Shown one piece after another: positions 42,081 through 50,986 of a DNA stretch of 64,000 nucleotides. The first letter of the stretch is position 1, and every line of letters begins with the position of its first letter. Position numbers and translations under genes: made by a program. The stretch covers positions 124,001-188,000 of the forward strand of contig UBYA01000011.1 in NCBI GenBank assembly GCA_900469615.1, written 5' to 3'. The notes below the pieces were generated by a model. The model searched no databases and was not told the DNA's origin. It saw nothing but the letters and a program-made list of their open reading frames with translations. This DNA is from Hyphomicrobiales bacterium. Lineage in GTDB: Bacteria > Pseudomonadota > Alphaproteobacteria > Rhizobiales > Rhizobiaceae.

Positions 42081-43576
42081 TGGGTCATTGCATCTTGAGC
42101 ATCCGCCTTGGAGACCGGAGATTTGCGGCCGGCGTCATGGGCGACCGGGATGAGCCAGATGGTGGCAAAAGTCGTCAGGGCAACGATGACGACGCCCCAG
42201 AAGCTCCAATGCAGCGCCGCATCGAAAACCCCTCTGATCGCGGGATCGCCGACGAGATCGGAAAGGCCGGTCGGCTGGTTGAGGATATCGTGAAGCCTGT
42301 CCGCCAGTTCCCCGCTGCCATAATGCGCGATGCCGACATTCATGATCGCGCCGAGCGCCGTGGCGCCAAGGGTGTTGCCGAGACTGCGCGAGAAGATGAT
42401 CGACGCCGTGGCACTTCCGCGCATCGACCATTCGACACTCTCCTGCACCAGCACGACGCTGGTGAGGCTGATAAGGCCCATGCCGAAGCCCATCAGGAAC
42501 GAGCCGATACCCGCGATTACCGGGCTGCTGTCGGGCGTCAGGAACAGGAGAAAGACCGCACCGAAGGGAAACATCAGGCTGCCGGCGCGCAGGGTCCGGC
42601 GGATGCCGAAAGCCCGGAAGAAGCGGCTCGACAGCATCACGGCCAGCGGCCAGCCGACGATCAGCATCGTCAAAGTGAAGCCCGCTTCGAGCGGCGAGCG
42701 GCCGAGCACGCCCTGAACATAGATCGGCAGGACCGTCGTCAGCCCGATCAGGGCCATGCCGGCAAGCAGCGTGGCGGCGTTGCTGGTGGCGATCAACCGC
42801 CGGCTCCAGAGCGCGATCGAGATGATCGGCTCCGGCGCGCGCCGCTCCTGCCACAGGAACAGGATGCCGGACACGACAAAGACGATTGCGAGCGGACAGA
42901 GAACCGCAAAGCCCGCATCGGTTTCCGTCAGGATGACGAGCAGCGACACGATCGAGATCGAAAACAGGATCGTGCCGAGATAATCGATCTTCGCTTTGCG
43001 CGGGGTGATGGACTCGTGCAGGAAACCCATGAAGCCGGCGATGGAGAGCACCCCGATCGGCAGGTTGATCCAGAAAATCCAGGCCCAGGACAGATTGTCG
43101 ACGATGATGCCGCCGGCAAGCGGTCCGATGACGGCGGATATGGCCCAGACGCTGGCAAGCACGCCCTGCACCTTGGCGCGCTCTTCCAGCTTGTAGAGAT
43201 CGCCGACGACGGTCATCGTCACGGGCTGAATGGCGCCGGCCCCAAGACCCTGCAGAAGCCTGAAGACGATCAGGGAGGCCATCGACCAGGCGAAACCCGC
43301 CAGCGCCGAGCCGGCGAGGAAGATAAGGATGCCGCAGATGAGCATGGGTTTGCGGCCAAAAATATCGGAAAGCTTGCCATAGATGACCGTCGTGGTGGAC
43401 TGCGCTAGGAGAAAGGCGGAGAAGACCCAGCTATAATAGGTGAATCCGCCGAGCTGCCCGACGATACGCGGCATGGCGGTGGCGACGATGGTCGCTTCGA
43501 TGGCGACCATGAAGGTCGCCAGCATGATCGAGGCGATGACGAACGGACGCCTCGAGCGATCGACCGTGCTGGACAT
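42077..43576 (-). CDS. MFS efflux transporter, DHA2 family (second)
   Basis: A 499-residue 14-helix pump: MLATFMVAIEATIVATAMPR in helix 1, GKLSDIFGRKPMLICG (motif A), RLLQGLGAGAIQPVTMTVVGD and GPLAGGIIVDNLSWAWIFWINLP. It is only distantly like the pump at 39368. ATG 43576 follows AAAGGA. Likely substrates are drugs or plant toxins. Divergent from the ROK regulator at 43920, across 343 bp. Confidence 0.88.
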   Translation of the reverse strand: MSSTVDRSRRPFVIASIMLATFMVAIEATIVATAMPRIVGQLGGFTYYSWVFSAFLLAQSTTTVIYGKLSDIFGRKPMLICGILIFLAGSALAGFAWSMASLIVFRLLQGLGAGAIQPVTMTVVGDLYKLEERAKVQGVLASVWAISAVIGPLAGGIIVDNLSWAWIFWINLPIGVLSIAGFMGFLHESITPRKAKIDYLGTILFSISIVSLLVILTETDAGFAVLCPLAIVFVVSGILFLWQERRAPEPIISIALWSRRLIATSNAATLLAGMALIGLTTVLPIYVQGVLGRSPLEAGFTLTMLIVGWPLAVMLSSRFFRAFGIRRTLRAGSLMFPFGAVFLLFLTPDSSPVIAGIGSFLMGFGMGLISLTSVVLVQESVEWSMRGSATASIIFSRSLGNTLGATALGAIMNVGIAHYGSGELADRLHDILNQPTGLSDLVGDPAIRGVFDAALHWSFWGVVIVALTTFATIWLIPVAHDAGRKSPVSKADAQDAMTH

Positions 43577-43919
43577 GGCATTCCTTTCTGACTGCTGCGC
43601 TCGATTCCGAAGACGCATGGGCCTTTGCAGCGGCCGTGGTCGAGCGCTTGACTGCTGGGATCTGAAGTCCAGGGACGAAACGATCGGCAGGGACGGCCGC
43701 GGAATCGTTATAGTAAGCTTTGCATATTGGTAGACGGCGATGTCAACTGCTTATACGCAAGCGTGCTGCCGCCCAATCGCCCCCCGATGCCGGTCCGGCA
43801 AGATGATTTGCAAATCCGGATCGACGTGAACCATGCAGGCCCGCAAACGCATTGACGGCACCGCATCAATAGGACCATACTGAACTTATAGTCGCCTGTT
43901 AGTTTATTTTTTGAACTTA
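43577..43919. other. Divergent promoter interval with TGAACTTA direct repeats
   Basis: 343 bp without a gene. TGAACTTA occurs at 43881-43888 and 43912-43919, 31 bp (three helical turns) apart, the second abutting the ROK start codon; this suggests autoregulation by the ROK protein. A TTGACA-like -35 for the leftward MFS gene lies near 43743-43748. Confidence 0.35.
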
Positions 43920-45092
43920 ATGGCGGCAAAGACGCAGAAATCCAGACGGAACATCGAATTGCTTACGTCCTCTCAGCAGCAGCTTCTGCGGGTTATCGGC
44001 CAGTCGGGTCCGTCGAGCCGCACTGTTCTGGCGGCATCCATGGGATTGAGCAAGGCTGCCATGAGCGGGATTGCGCGCGATCTGATTTCCCTCGGCGTCC
44101 TGCGCGAGACCGAGACGGTCTATGGCCAGGGTCGCCCGTCGATCCTGCTGGATCTGCATCCGGAAGGCGCTTTCTTCGTCGGCATTTCGCTGATCGAGGA
44201 GCCTGCGCCGCTGGTGCTCAGCGACTTCAACGGCAATGTCGTCGCGCGCCGAACCATGCCCCTTTCGCGCAATCCGGAAACCATAGCGGAGATGATCGCC
44301 GAGGCGCTGCCGAAACTGCTTTGCGAGCGTAAGGACGCCGGCCGGAAGCTCGCCGGCCTTGGCATCGCGCTCTCCGGCTTCGTCGACGAGAAGCAGGCAA
44401 GCTGCGTGCAATCCACCCTGCTTGGATGGCAGGACGTGCCGCTGGCCAGCATCGTCAAGCACAAGACCGGCATCGACACCTTCATCGAGAACGACGCCAA
44501 GGCGGTCGCCGTCGGCGAAAAACTGTTCGGCAGCGCCCGCGAGATGCAGAATTTCAGCATCGTCTCGTTCGACAACGGTATCGGCTGCGCCCATTTCGTC
44601 GGCGGGAAACTCTACCGCGGCAACCATGGCGGCGCCGGCGAGATCGCCCATTGCACCATCGAGCCCAATGGCTCGCCCTGCCGCTGCGGCAAGCGCGGCT
44701 GCCTCGACACAGTCGCCTCGTTGAAGGCGATCAAGGAAATGGCGAGGGCGGAGGGGCTCGCCTGCCGGTCCCTCGACGAGCTGGAGACGGAGGCATCGCG
44801 GGGCAACGTCATGGCGATCGGCATCCTGCATCGCGCCGGCAGCGCGCTTGGGTTGGCGATTGCGCATCTCATCCAGTTCAACGATCCCGGCCTGATCCTG
44901 ATCACCCATGTCGAAGGCCGGTTCGATGGCCTTTTCGGCACTGTCATGCGGCAGGCAGCCGAAGCGAACGTATTGCCGCGCTGCGCCGGCCGGACGCCGA
45001 TCCGCACCCAGCGCGTCGACGGCGACGTCTGGGCACGCGGCGCCGCCAGCATCGCCGCTCATAATTTTCTGATTGGTCCTAACCCCTGTTGA
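43920..45092 (+). CDS. ROK-family transcriptional regulator
   Basis: A 390-residue protein: an N-terminal MarR-like winged helix (SSRTVLAASMGLSKAAMSGIARDLISLGV) and a C-terminal ROK sugar-kinase fold. The fold has FIENDAKAVAVGE, the nucleotide/sugar loop GNHGGAGEIAHCTI and the zinc cluster PCRCGKRGCLDTV. NagC, Mlc and XylR are known relatives that sense sugars or amino sugars. It lies 8 bp before the MlrC-like gene, in one transcript, so its effector may be a peptide or glycoconjugate breakdown product. Starts at ATG 43920; the upstream TTG at 43911 is less likely. Confidence 0.88.
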   Translation: MAAKTQKSRRNIELLTSSQQQLLRVIGQSGPSSRTVLAASMGLSKAAMSGIARDLISLGVLRETETVYGQGRPSILLDLHPEGAFFVGISLIEEPAPLVLSDFNGNVVARRTMPLSRNPETIAEMIAEALPKLLCERKDAGRKLAGLGIALSGFVDEKQASCVQSTLLGWQDVPLASIVKHKTGIDTFIENDAKAVAVGEKLFGSAREMQNFSIVSFDNGIGCAHFVGGKLYRGNHGGAGEIAHCTIEPNGSPCRCGKRGCLDTVASLKAIKEMARAEGLACRSLDELETEASRGNVMAIGILHRAGSALGLAIAHLIQFNDPGLILITHVEGRFDGLFGTVMRQAAEANVLPRCAGRTPIRTQRVDGDVWARGAASIAAHNFLIGPNPC

Positions 45093-45099
45093 GGTTCCC

Positions 45100-46542
45100 A
45101 TGCGCATTGCCGTCGGAGGCATTCACATCGAATGCAGCACCTATAATCCCGTCCTGAACGAAGAGAAGGATTTTCGCGTTCTGCGCGGCGCCGACCTGAC
45201 CGCCGCACCTTACTTCGCTTTCCTTAGGGATTACGATGGCGAGTTCCTGCCGACCATTCATGCCAGAGCCATCGCCGGCGGTCCGGTTGCCCGCCATACA
45301 TACGAAGCCTTCAAGGCCGAATTCCTGGAGCGGCTGAAGCCGCTGCTTCCGCTCGACGGACTCTACCTCGCCATGCATGGCGCCATGTATGTCGAAGGCA
45401 TGGAAGACGCCGAGGGCGACTGGATCAGCGCCGCGCGCGCCGTCGTCGGCGACGCCTGCATGGTCTCGGCGAGCTACGACCTGCACGGCAACGTCACCCA
45501 GCGCATCATCGATGCGCTCGACATGTACTCCACCTATCGCACCGCGCCGCATATCGATGTGGAGGAGACCATGCGCCGCGCCGTCAAGATGCTGACGGAA
45601 AGCCTGAAGACCGGCGTGAAACCGATCCTGCTCTGGGCGCCGATCCCGGTGGTCCTGCCGGGCGAGCGCACCAGCACCGTCGACGAGCCGGCCAAAAGCC
45701 TCTACGACATGCTGCCCGAAATGGATGCGCTCGACGGCGTCTGGGATGCATCGCTGATGGTCGGCTATGTCTGGGCCGACGAGCCCCGCACCACGGCTGC
45801 CGTCATCATGACCGGCACGGACCGCGCCGTGCTCGAGCGCGAGGCGAAGCGGCTGGCCCAAGCCTATTGGGATGTGCGCAAGGACTTCGTTTTCGGCTGC
45901 GAGACGGGCTCGATCGAGGAATGCGTCGCCCAAGCGATTGCCAGCACGACCGCGCCGGTGATTCTGGCCGAATCCGGCGACAATCCGACGGGCGGCGGCG
46001 TCGGCGACCGCGCCGATGTGCTGGCCGAACTGATTGCCAAGGGAGCCGATGGCGTGATTTTCGCCGGCATCGCCGACAAGGCCGCGACGGAAGCCTGCTA
46101 TGCCGCTGGCCTCGGCGCCACCCTTTCCCTTTCCGTCGGCGCATCGCTCGACACCAAGGGGAGCCAGCCGGTCAGGGGCAGCTTCACCGTCAAGTACCTG
46201 CTTGATGTCGCAGAGGCGAGCGACGCGCAAGCCGTGGTTTCCATCGGCGGGATCGACCTCGTCTTGTCGGCCAAGCGCCGCCCCTATCACAACATCGCCG
46301 ATTTCACCCGCCTCGGCCTCGATCCGCACAAGGCCAGGATCGTCGTCGTCAAGTCCGGCTACCTCTCGCCGGAGCTGGCGCCGATCGCCGATCCGAACCT
46401 GATGGCGCTGTCGCCCGGCGTCGTCGACCAGTTCGTCGAGCGACTGCCGCGGCTGCGCAAGACGAGACCGACCTACCCCTTCGACAAGGATTTCGATTTC
46501 ACGCCCGAGACGGCGCTTTCCGCGCGCAGCCTCGGGCGCTGA
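45100..46542 (+). CDS. M81-family metallopeptidase (MlrC/microcystinase C family)
   Basis: A 480-residue protein. Family traits are MRIAVGGIHIECSTYNP at the start (metal-binding His-Glu), YLAMHGAMYVEG, SASYDLHGNVT, YRTAPHIDVEETMRRA, LAESGDNPTGGGVGDRADVL and the C-terminal VVSIGGIDLVLSAKRRPYHN. MlrC hydrolyses the linear tetrapeptide product of microcystin; most relatives have unknown substrates, and many sit with peptide or dipeptide ABC systems, as here. ATG 45100 has TGAGG upstream. A strong terminator follows, so ROK and M81 form a two-gene unit. Confidence 0.88.
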   Translation: MRIAVGGIHIECSTYNPVLNEEKDFRVLRGADLTAAPYFAFLRDYDGEFLPTIHARAIAGGPVARHTYEAFKAEFLERLKPLLPLDGLYLAMHGAMYVEGMEDAEGDWISAARAVVGDACMVSASYDLHGNVTQRIIDALDMYSTYRTAPHIDVEETMRRAVKMLTESLKTGVKPILLWAPIPVVLPGERTSTVDEPAKSLYDMLPEMDALDGVWDASLMVGYVWADEPRTTAAVIMTGTDRAVLEREAKRLAQAYWDVRKDFVFGCETGSIEECVAQAIASTTAPVILAESGDNPTGGGVGDRADVLAELIAKGADGVIFAGIADKAATEACYAAGLGATLSLSVGASLDTKGSQPVRGSFTVKYLLDVAEASDAQAVVSIGGIDLVLSAKRRPYHNIADFTRLGLDPHKARIVVVKSGYLSPELAPIADPNLMALSPGVVDQFVERLPRLRKTRPTYPFDKDFDFTPETALSARSLGR

Positions 46543-46593
46543 ACATTCGGCAGGCCGCGAAAAACGTCGGTCGTCATCGCCATCTCGGCCTCA

Positions 46594-46626
46594 GAAAGGC
46601 AGCCCCGTTTTCGCGGGCTGCCTTTC
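46594..46626 (+). terminator. Terminator after the M81 gene
   Basis: 12-bp stem (GAAAGGCAGCCC/GGGCTGCCTTTC) 50 nt past the stop codon, with a 9-nt loop containing TTTT. Confidence 0.65.
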
Positions 46627-46674
46627 GCGTTGCGCACAAACATTGTGCATCGCAAAAATTGCACAAAAAAGCGC

Positions 46675-46726
46675 TTGACGGCGGGATCGAGTTGAATTTT
46701 TATTGAACCAATTTCAAATTGGTTCA
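46675..46726 (+). promoter_or_regulatory. Promoter with a perfect 23-bp palindromic operator for the GntR gene
   Basis: TTGACG (46675-46680), 17 bp, TTTTAT (46698-46703). The following dyad, 46704-46726, has perfect 11-bp arms (TGAACCAATTT and its complement AAATTGGTTCA) about one central C, and covers the expected start point. A second dyad, GCACAA-ACA-TTGTGC (46634-46648), lies upstream. Placement makes autorepression by the GntR product very likely; coordinate control of the ABC operon follows. Confidence 0.65.
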
Positions 46727-46735
46727 CTCCTTGTC

Positions 46736-47473
46736 ATGGCAGCCAGCAGCCTTCCGGAGAATTCGGTTCACGCCCTGGAAAGGCTCCGGGGGCTTCTGAA
46801 CTCCGCCGATCTGCCGGCGGACGGAAAGCTTCCGACGGAACGCGCCCTTTCGGAGACGCTGGGCGTCAGCCGGCGCGCGATCCGGCGGGCGCTCGAAGTG
46901 CTGGAGGCCGAGGGCCGCGTCTGGCGGCGCCAGGGCTCCGGAACCTATGTCGGGCAGCGTCCGGACGACTGGAGCCAGCATGTCAGCACCCTTGTCGCCG
47001 GCACGGACCTGATGGAGGTCATGGAGGTCCGCCTGCGCGTCGAGCCGCAACTGGCCCAGCTCGCCGCCATGCGCGCCAAGCCAGGCGACATCGAGCGCAT
47101 GTATGAGCTGGCGAAGAAGATCACCGCCAGCGACGATGCCGATAGCCGCGAACTCTGGGACGGAGCGCTGCACCGGCTGATCGCGCAGAGCGCCGGCAAC
47201 CAGTTCTTCCTGACCATCTTCGACGTGATCAACCATGTTCGTCAGGACGAAGCCTGGCAAACCATTCGCGAATTGGCCCGCAGCACCAACAAGACGCGCC
47301 CGGCTTCCTATGCCCAGCATATGGCCATCATCGACGCGATTGCCGCGCGCAATCCGATGCAGGCGGCCGAAGCCATGCGCGAACACCTGCTGATGCTGCA
47401 GGAAAGCCTGGTCCGCATCACCTCCCTCGACGCGCAAAACCCGCAGCTGCGAGTGACCGAGGAGGTGGGCTGA
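46736..47473 (+). CDS. GntR-family regulator (FCD) of the peptide ABC/Ggt operon
   Basis: A 245-residue regulator: winged helix (KLPTERALSETLGVSRRAIR, then ALEVLEAEGRVWRRQGSGTYV) and FCD domain (MEVRLRVEPQLAQLAAMRA, DGALHRLIAQSAGNQFFL, HMAIIDAIAARNPMQAAEAM). The start ATG 46736 lies 9 bp after the operator and has almost no ribosome site, which implies low protein levels. It is the first gene of a rightward series with the binding protein at 47561 (88 bp away), two permeases, Ggt and the ATPase. Confidence 0.87.
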   Translation: MAASSLPENSVHALERLRGLLNSADLPADGKLPTERALSETLGVSRRAIRRALEVLEAEGRVWRRQGSGTYVGQRPDDWSQHVSTLVAGTDLMEVMEVRLRVEPQLAQLAAMRAKPGDIERMYELAKKITASDDADSRELWDGALHRLIAQSAGNQFFLTIFDVINHVRQDEAWQTIRELARSTNKTRPASYAQHMAIIDAIAARNPMQAAEAMREHLLMLQESLVRITSLDAQNPQLRVTEEVG

Positions 47474-47560
47474 GCATCGGCACGACACGGCGACGAATAA
47501 CGACCGGAGAGGAAAGCGGTCGAAGACGCGGTGAACGACAACCATAAACAGGAGAACGAA

Positions 47561-49069
47561 ATGAAGATCGCCAGATTCCTGACATCGCTTGCCGCCGGCG
47601 CCCTGATCGCGTTGCCGGCCTTCGCCGTCGAGCTCAAGATCGGCCTGCAGGACGACGCCGATGCACTGGACCCCGCACAATCGCGTACCTTCGTCGGCCG
47701 CATCGTCTATACCGCACTCTGCGACAAGCTCGTTGACGTGACGCCTGACCTGCAGTTCGTGCCGCAGCTTGCCACGTCCTGGAAATGGTCCGCGGACGGC
47801 AAGCAACTGATCATGGAGCTGCGCCAGGGCGTGAAATTCCAGGACGAGACGCCGTTCAACGCGCAGGCGGTCGTCGACAACATCCAGCGCTATCAGACCC
47901 TGCCGGAATCGCGCCGCAAGAGCGAGCTTTCCTCCGTCGAGAAGGTCGAGGCCTCGGGCGAATATCAGGTGACGTTCACCTTGAAGGCGCCCGACGTCAC
48001 GCTGCTTGCCCAGCTTTCCGACCGCTCCGGCATGATGGTTTCGCCGACGGCGGCAAAGGCTGCCGGCGCGAAATTCGGCGATCATCCCGTCTGCTCCGGT
48101 CCGTTCAAATTCGTCGAGCGCGTGCAGCAGGACCGCATCGTGCTCGAAAAATTCCAGGATTACTGGAACAAGGACAACATCTTCATCGACAAGTTAACCT
48201 ACCTGCCGATCCCCGATACGACGGTTCGCCTGGCAAATCTGCGCTCCGGCGATCTCGACATGATCGAGCGCGTGGCCGCATCCGATGCCGGCACGGTCAA
48301 GAGCGATCCCAATCTCGTCTATGCCGATGCCGTCGGCACCGGCTGGCTCGGCGTCTATACCAATATCGGCAACGGCCCGCGCGCCGACAACCCGATGGGC
48401 AAGGACAAGCGCCTGCGCCAGGCTTTCTCGCTGGCGATCGACCGCGAAGCGGCCATGCAGATCGTCTTCGACGGCACCGGACTTGCCGGCAACCAGCCGT
48501 TCGCGCCCAACAGCCCCTGGTACGACAAGGATATTCCGGTGCCGGCCCGCGACGTCGACAAGGCCAAGGCGCTGGTCAAGGAAGCCGGATTCGACCGCGT
48601 TCCGGTCGAGCTTGCCGTCGCCAACAACCCCGTTTCCATGCAGATGATGCAGATCATCCAGTCGATGGTCGCCGAAGCCGGATTCGACGTGACGCTGAAG
48701 ACGACCGAGTTCGCGACGCTGCTCGACGCGCAGTCGAGCGGCAACTACCAGCTCAGCCGATCCGACTGGTCCGGCCGCTCCGATCCCGACGGCAATATCC
48801 AGCAGTTCGTGACGACCGGCGCCGGCCTCAACGATTCCAAATACAGCAATCCGGACGTCGACAAACTGCTGCTTGAGGCGCGCCAGTCGCAGGACAATGC
48901 CGTGCGCAAGCAGAAATACGATGCAGCCGAGGCGATCCTGAACCAGGATTTGCCGATCATCTTCCTCGGGCACCAGGCCTGGATCTGGGCTTACAACAAG
49001 AAGGTCTCCGGCTTCGTACCCTCGCCTGACGGCATGATCCGCCTCGTGGGCGTAAAGAAGAGCGGCTGA
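47561..49069 (+). CDS. ABC solute-binding protein, family 5 (peptide/glutathione type)
   Basis: A 502-residue periplasmic receptor. GGAGAACGAA precedes ATG 47561; the signal peptide ends AFA|VE. Lobe motifs: DADALDPAQSRTFVGR, MELRQGVKFQDETPFNAQAV, GPFKFVERVQQDRIVLEK, NKDNIFIDKLTYLPIPD and RLRQAFSLAIDREAAMQIVF. DppA, GsiB and OppA are the relatives. Neighbouring gamma-glutamyltransferase suggests that it binds glutathione-like or other gamma-glutamyl peptides (inference). An attenuator hairpin follows, as expected if this protein is needed in excess. Confidence 0.9.
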   Translation: MKIARFLTSLAAGALIALPAFAVELKIGLQDDADALDPAQSRTFVGRIVYTALCDKLVDVTPDLQFVPQLATSWKWSADGKQLIMELRQGVKFQDETPFNAQAVVDNIQRYQTLPESRRKSELSSVEKVEASGEYQVTFTLKAPDVTLLAQLSDRSGMMVSPTAAKAAGAKFGDHPVCSGPFKFVERVQQDRIVLEKFQDYWNKDNIFIDKLTYLPIPDTTVRLANLRSGDLDMIERVAASDAGTVKSDPNLVYADAVGTGWLGVYTNIGNGPRADNPMGKDKRLRQAFSLAIDREAAMQIVFDGTGLAGNQPFAPNSPWYDKDIPVPARDVDKAKALVKEAGFDRVPVELAVANNPVSMQMMQIIQSMVAEAGFDVTLKTTEFATLLDAQSSGNYQLSRSDWSGRSDPDGNIQQFVTTGAGLNDSKYSNPDVDKLLLEARQSQDNAVRKQKYDAAEAILNQDLPIIFLGHQAWIWAYNKKVSGFVPSPDGMIRLVGVKKSG

Positions 49070-49078
49070 GCCAACAAC

Positions 49079-49108
49079 GCCATGCGGGCTCTCTCCCGCA
49101 TGGCTTTT
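49079..49108 (+). terminator. Attenuating terminator between binding-protein and permease genes
   Basis: GCCATGCGGG/CCCGCATGGC, a 10-bp stem with 6-nt loop, followed by TTTT, located 10 nt after the stop. It should lower expression of the downstream membrane components relative to the binding protein. Confidence 0.6.
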
Positions 49109-49140
49109 CCGGTATTCGATGCCGCGTCGAGGAACTGCCC

Positions 49141-50088
49141 ATGTATAGCTATATCGGAAAGAGGCTGCTGGTCGCCATACCGACGCTGCTGATCATTTCG
49201 ATCTTCGTCTTCTCGCTGCAGAAGCTTCTGCCGGGCGACCCCGTTCTGGCCATGGCCGGCGAGGAGCGCGATCCGCAGGTCCTGGAGCTGCTTCGAGAGA
49301 AATACCGGCTGAACGACCCGGTCATCTATCAGTATGGCTACTGGCTGCAGGGTGTCGCCAGGGGCGATCTCGGCGTTTCGCTGCGCACCAACCAGCCTGT
49401 TCTCACGCTCGTCGCCGAAAAGCTGCCGGTGACGATCCAGCTGGCCGTCATGTCGATGATCTTCGCCTTCGCCATCGGCATTCCCATGGGCATACTGGCG
49501 GCCGTGAAGAAGAATACCGTCATCGATTTCCTGGCCAATATCGTCGCCCTGTGCGGCTTGTCCGTGCCGAACTTCTGGCTCGGCATCATGCTCATACTGC
49601 TCGTCTCGGTGAAACTCCACTGGCTGCCGGCCTCAGGATACCAGCCGTTCTTCGAGGACCCCTGGCGCTCGATCCAGACCATGCTGATGCCGGCCTTCGT
49701 CCTCGGCAACGCGCTCGCCGCGACGCTGATGCGTCATACCCGCTCCTCCATGCTGAGCGTGCTCAGTGCCGATTACATCCGCACCGCCCGCGCCAAGGGC
49801 CTTCCGGAAACGGCGGTCGTGTTGCAACATAGTTTTCGCAACGCCATCCTGCCCGTCGTCACCGTCAGCGCCCTGCTCTTCGGCGAGCTTCTGGCCGGCG
49901 CCGTGCTCACCGAGCAGATCTTTACCATTCCGGGCTTCGGCAAGCTCATCGTCGATGCCGTCTTCAACCGGGATTACGCCGTTGTTCAGGGCGTCGTGCT
50001 GTGCACGGCTATCGGCTTCATCATCATGAACCTCATTGCCGATATTCTCTACGTCCTCCTCAATCCGCGCATGAGGGCAACGCTATGA
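49141..50088 (+). CDS. Peptide ABC transporter permease, DppB/GsiC family
   Basis: A 315-residue inner-membrane protein with about six helices. DppB features: IGKRLLVAIPTLLIISIFVF start, LPGDPVLAMAGEERDPQVLE periplasmic segment, YIRTARAKGLPETAVVLQHS (EAA loop) and FTIPGFGKLIVDAVFNRDY. It overlaps the next permease by 4 bp (ATGA). Confidence 0.92.
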   Translation: MYSYIGKRLLVAIPTLLIISIFVFSLQKLLPGDPVLAMAGEERDPQVLELLREKYRLNDPVIYQYGYWLQGVARGDLGVSLRTNQPVLTLVAEKLPVTIQLAVMSMIFAFAIGIPMGILAAVKKNTVIDFLANIVALCGLSVPNFWLGIMLILLVSVKLHWLPASGYQPFFEDPWRSIQTMLMPAFVLGNALAATLMRHTRSSMLSVLSADYIRTARAKGLPETAVVLQHSFRNAILPVVTVSALLFGELLAGAVLTEQIFTIPGFGKLIVDAVFNRDYAVVQGVVLCTAIGFIIMNLIADILYVLLNPRMRATL

Positions 50089-50963
50089 GCACGATCGTCC
50101 AGACGACCGCAGCCGCGCCCACCGCCAAACGCGCGCCCAACCGGGCCTGGCGGAAGCTCAGGGCCAACAAGGGGGCCCTGGTCGGGCTCGCCATCATCCT
50201 CTTCTTCACCGCTCTCGCCGCGCTGGCGCCGCTCCTGCCGATCCCGGATCCAGTCGCCACCAGCTGGTCGGCGATCCGCAAGGCGCCATCGGCCGCGCAC
50301 TGGCTCGGCACCGACGATCTCGGCAGGGACATCCTGTCCCGCATGATCTGGGGCGCGCAGGCGTCGCTGATGGCCGGCATCTTCTCGGTTGCCATCGCGG
50401 TCGCGATCGGCGTGCCGTTCGGCCTCATTTCCGGTTACTACGGCGGCTGGATCGACCAGATCATTTCGCGCATTACCGAGGCTTTCCTGGCGATGCCGTT
50501 CCTGATTACCGCCATTGCCCTTGCCGCCTTTCTGGGGCCGAGCCTCACCAACGCGATGATCGCAATCGGGCTTTCGGCGACACCGGTCTTCGTGCGGCTG
50601 ACGCGCGGCCAGGTGCTGGCGGTCAAGACGGAGGAATATGTCGAGGGTGCCCGGTCGATCGGCCTGCGCCACTTCAGCATCATCACCCGCTACATCCTGC
50701 CGAACGTCTTTGCGCCCATTCTGGTGCAGGCGACACTCACCATCGCGACCGCGATCATTGCGGAAGCGAGCCTCTCCTTCCTCGGGCTCGGACAGCAGCC
50801 GCCCTCCCCGAGCTGGGGCTCGATGCTCAATGTGGCCAAGAACTATCTCGAACAGGCGCCCTGGATGGCCATGTGGCCGGGTGCCGCCATTTTTCTCGTC
50901 GTGATCGGCTTCAACCTCCTCGGCGACGGCCTGCGCGATGCGCTCGACCCGCGCGAAGCATGA
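50085..50963 (+). CDS. Peptide ABC transporter permease, DppC/GsiD family
   Basis: A 292-residue permease: long cytosolic N terminus (RAWRKLRANKGALVGL), HWLGTDDLGRDILSRMIWGA, EEYVEGARSIGLRHFSIITR (EAA loop) and SFLGLGQQPPSPSWGSML. ATG 50085 overlaps the DppB stop. Its own stop overlaps a possible ATG (50960) of the transferase gene, so the operon continues. Confidence 0.92.
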   Translation: MSTIVQTTAAAPTAKRAPNRAWRKLRANKGALVGLAIILFFTALAALAPLLPIPDPVATSWSAIRKAPSAAHWLGTDDLGRDILSRMIWGAQASLMAGIFSVAIAVAIGVPFGLISGYYGGWIDQIISRITEAFLAMPFLITAIALAAFLGPSLTNAMIAIGLSATPVFVRLTRGQVLAVKTEEYVEGARSIGLRHFSIITRYILPNVFAPILVQATLTIATAIIAEASLSFLGLGQQPPSPSWGSMLNVAKNYLEQAPWMAMWPGAAIFLVVIGFNLLGDGLRDALDPREA

Positions 50964-50986
50964 ATAAACTGAAAAGGATGCCCGCA

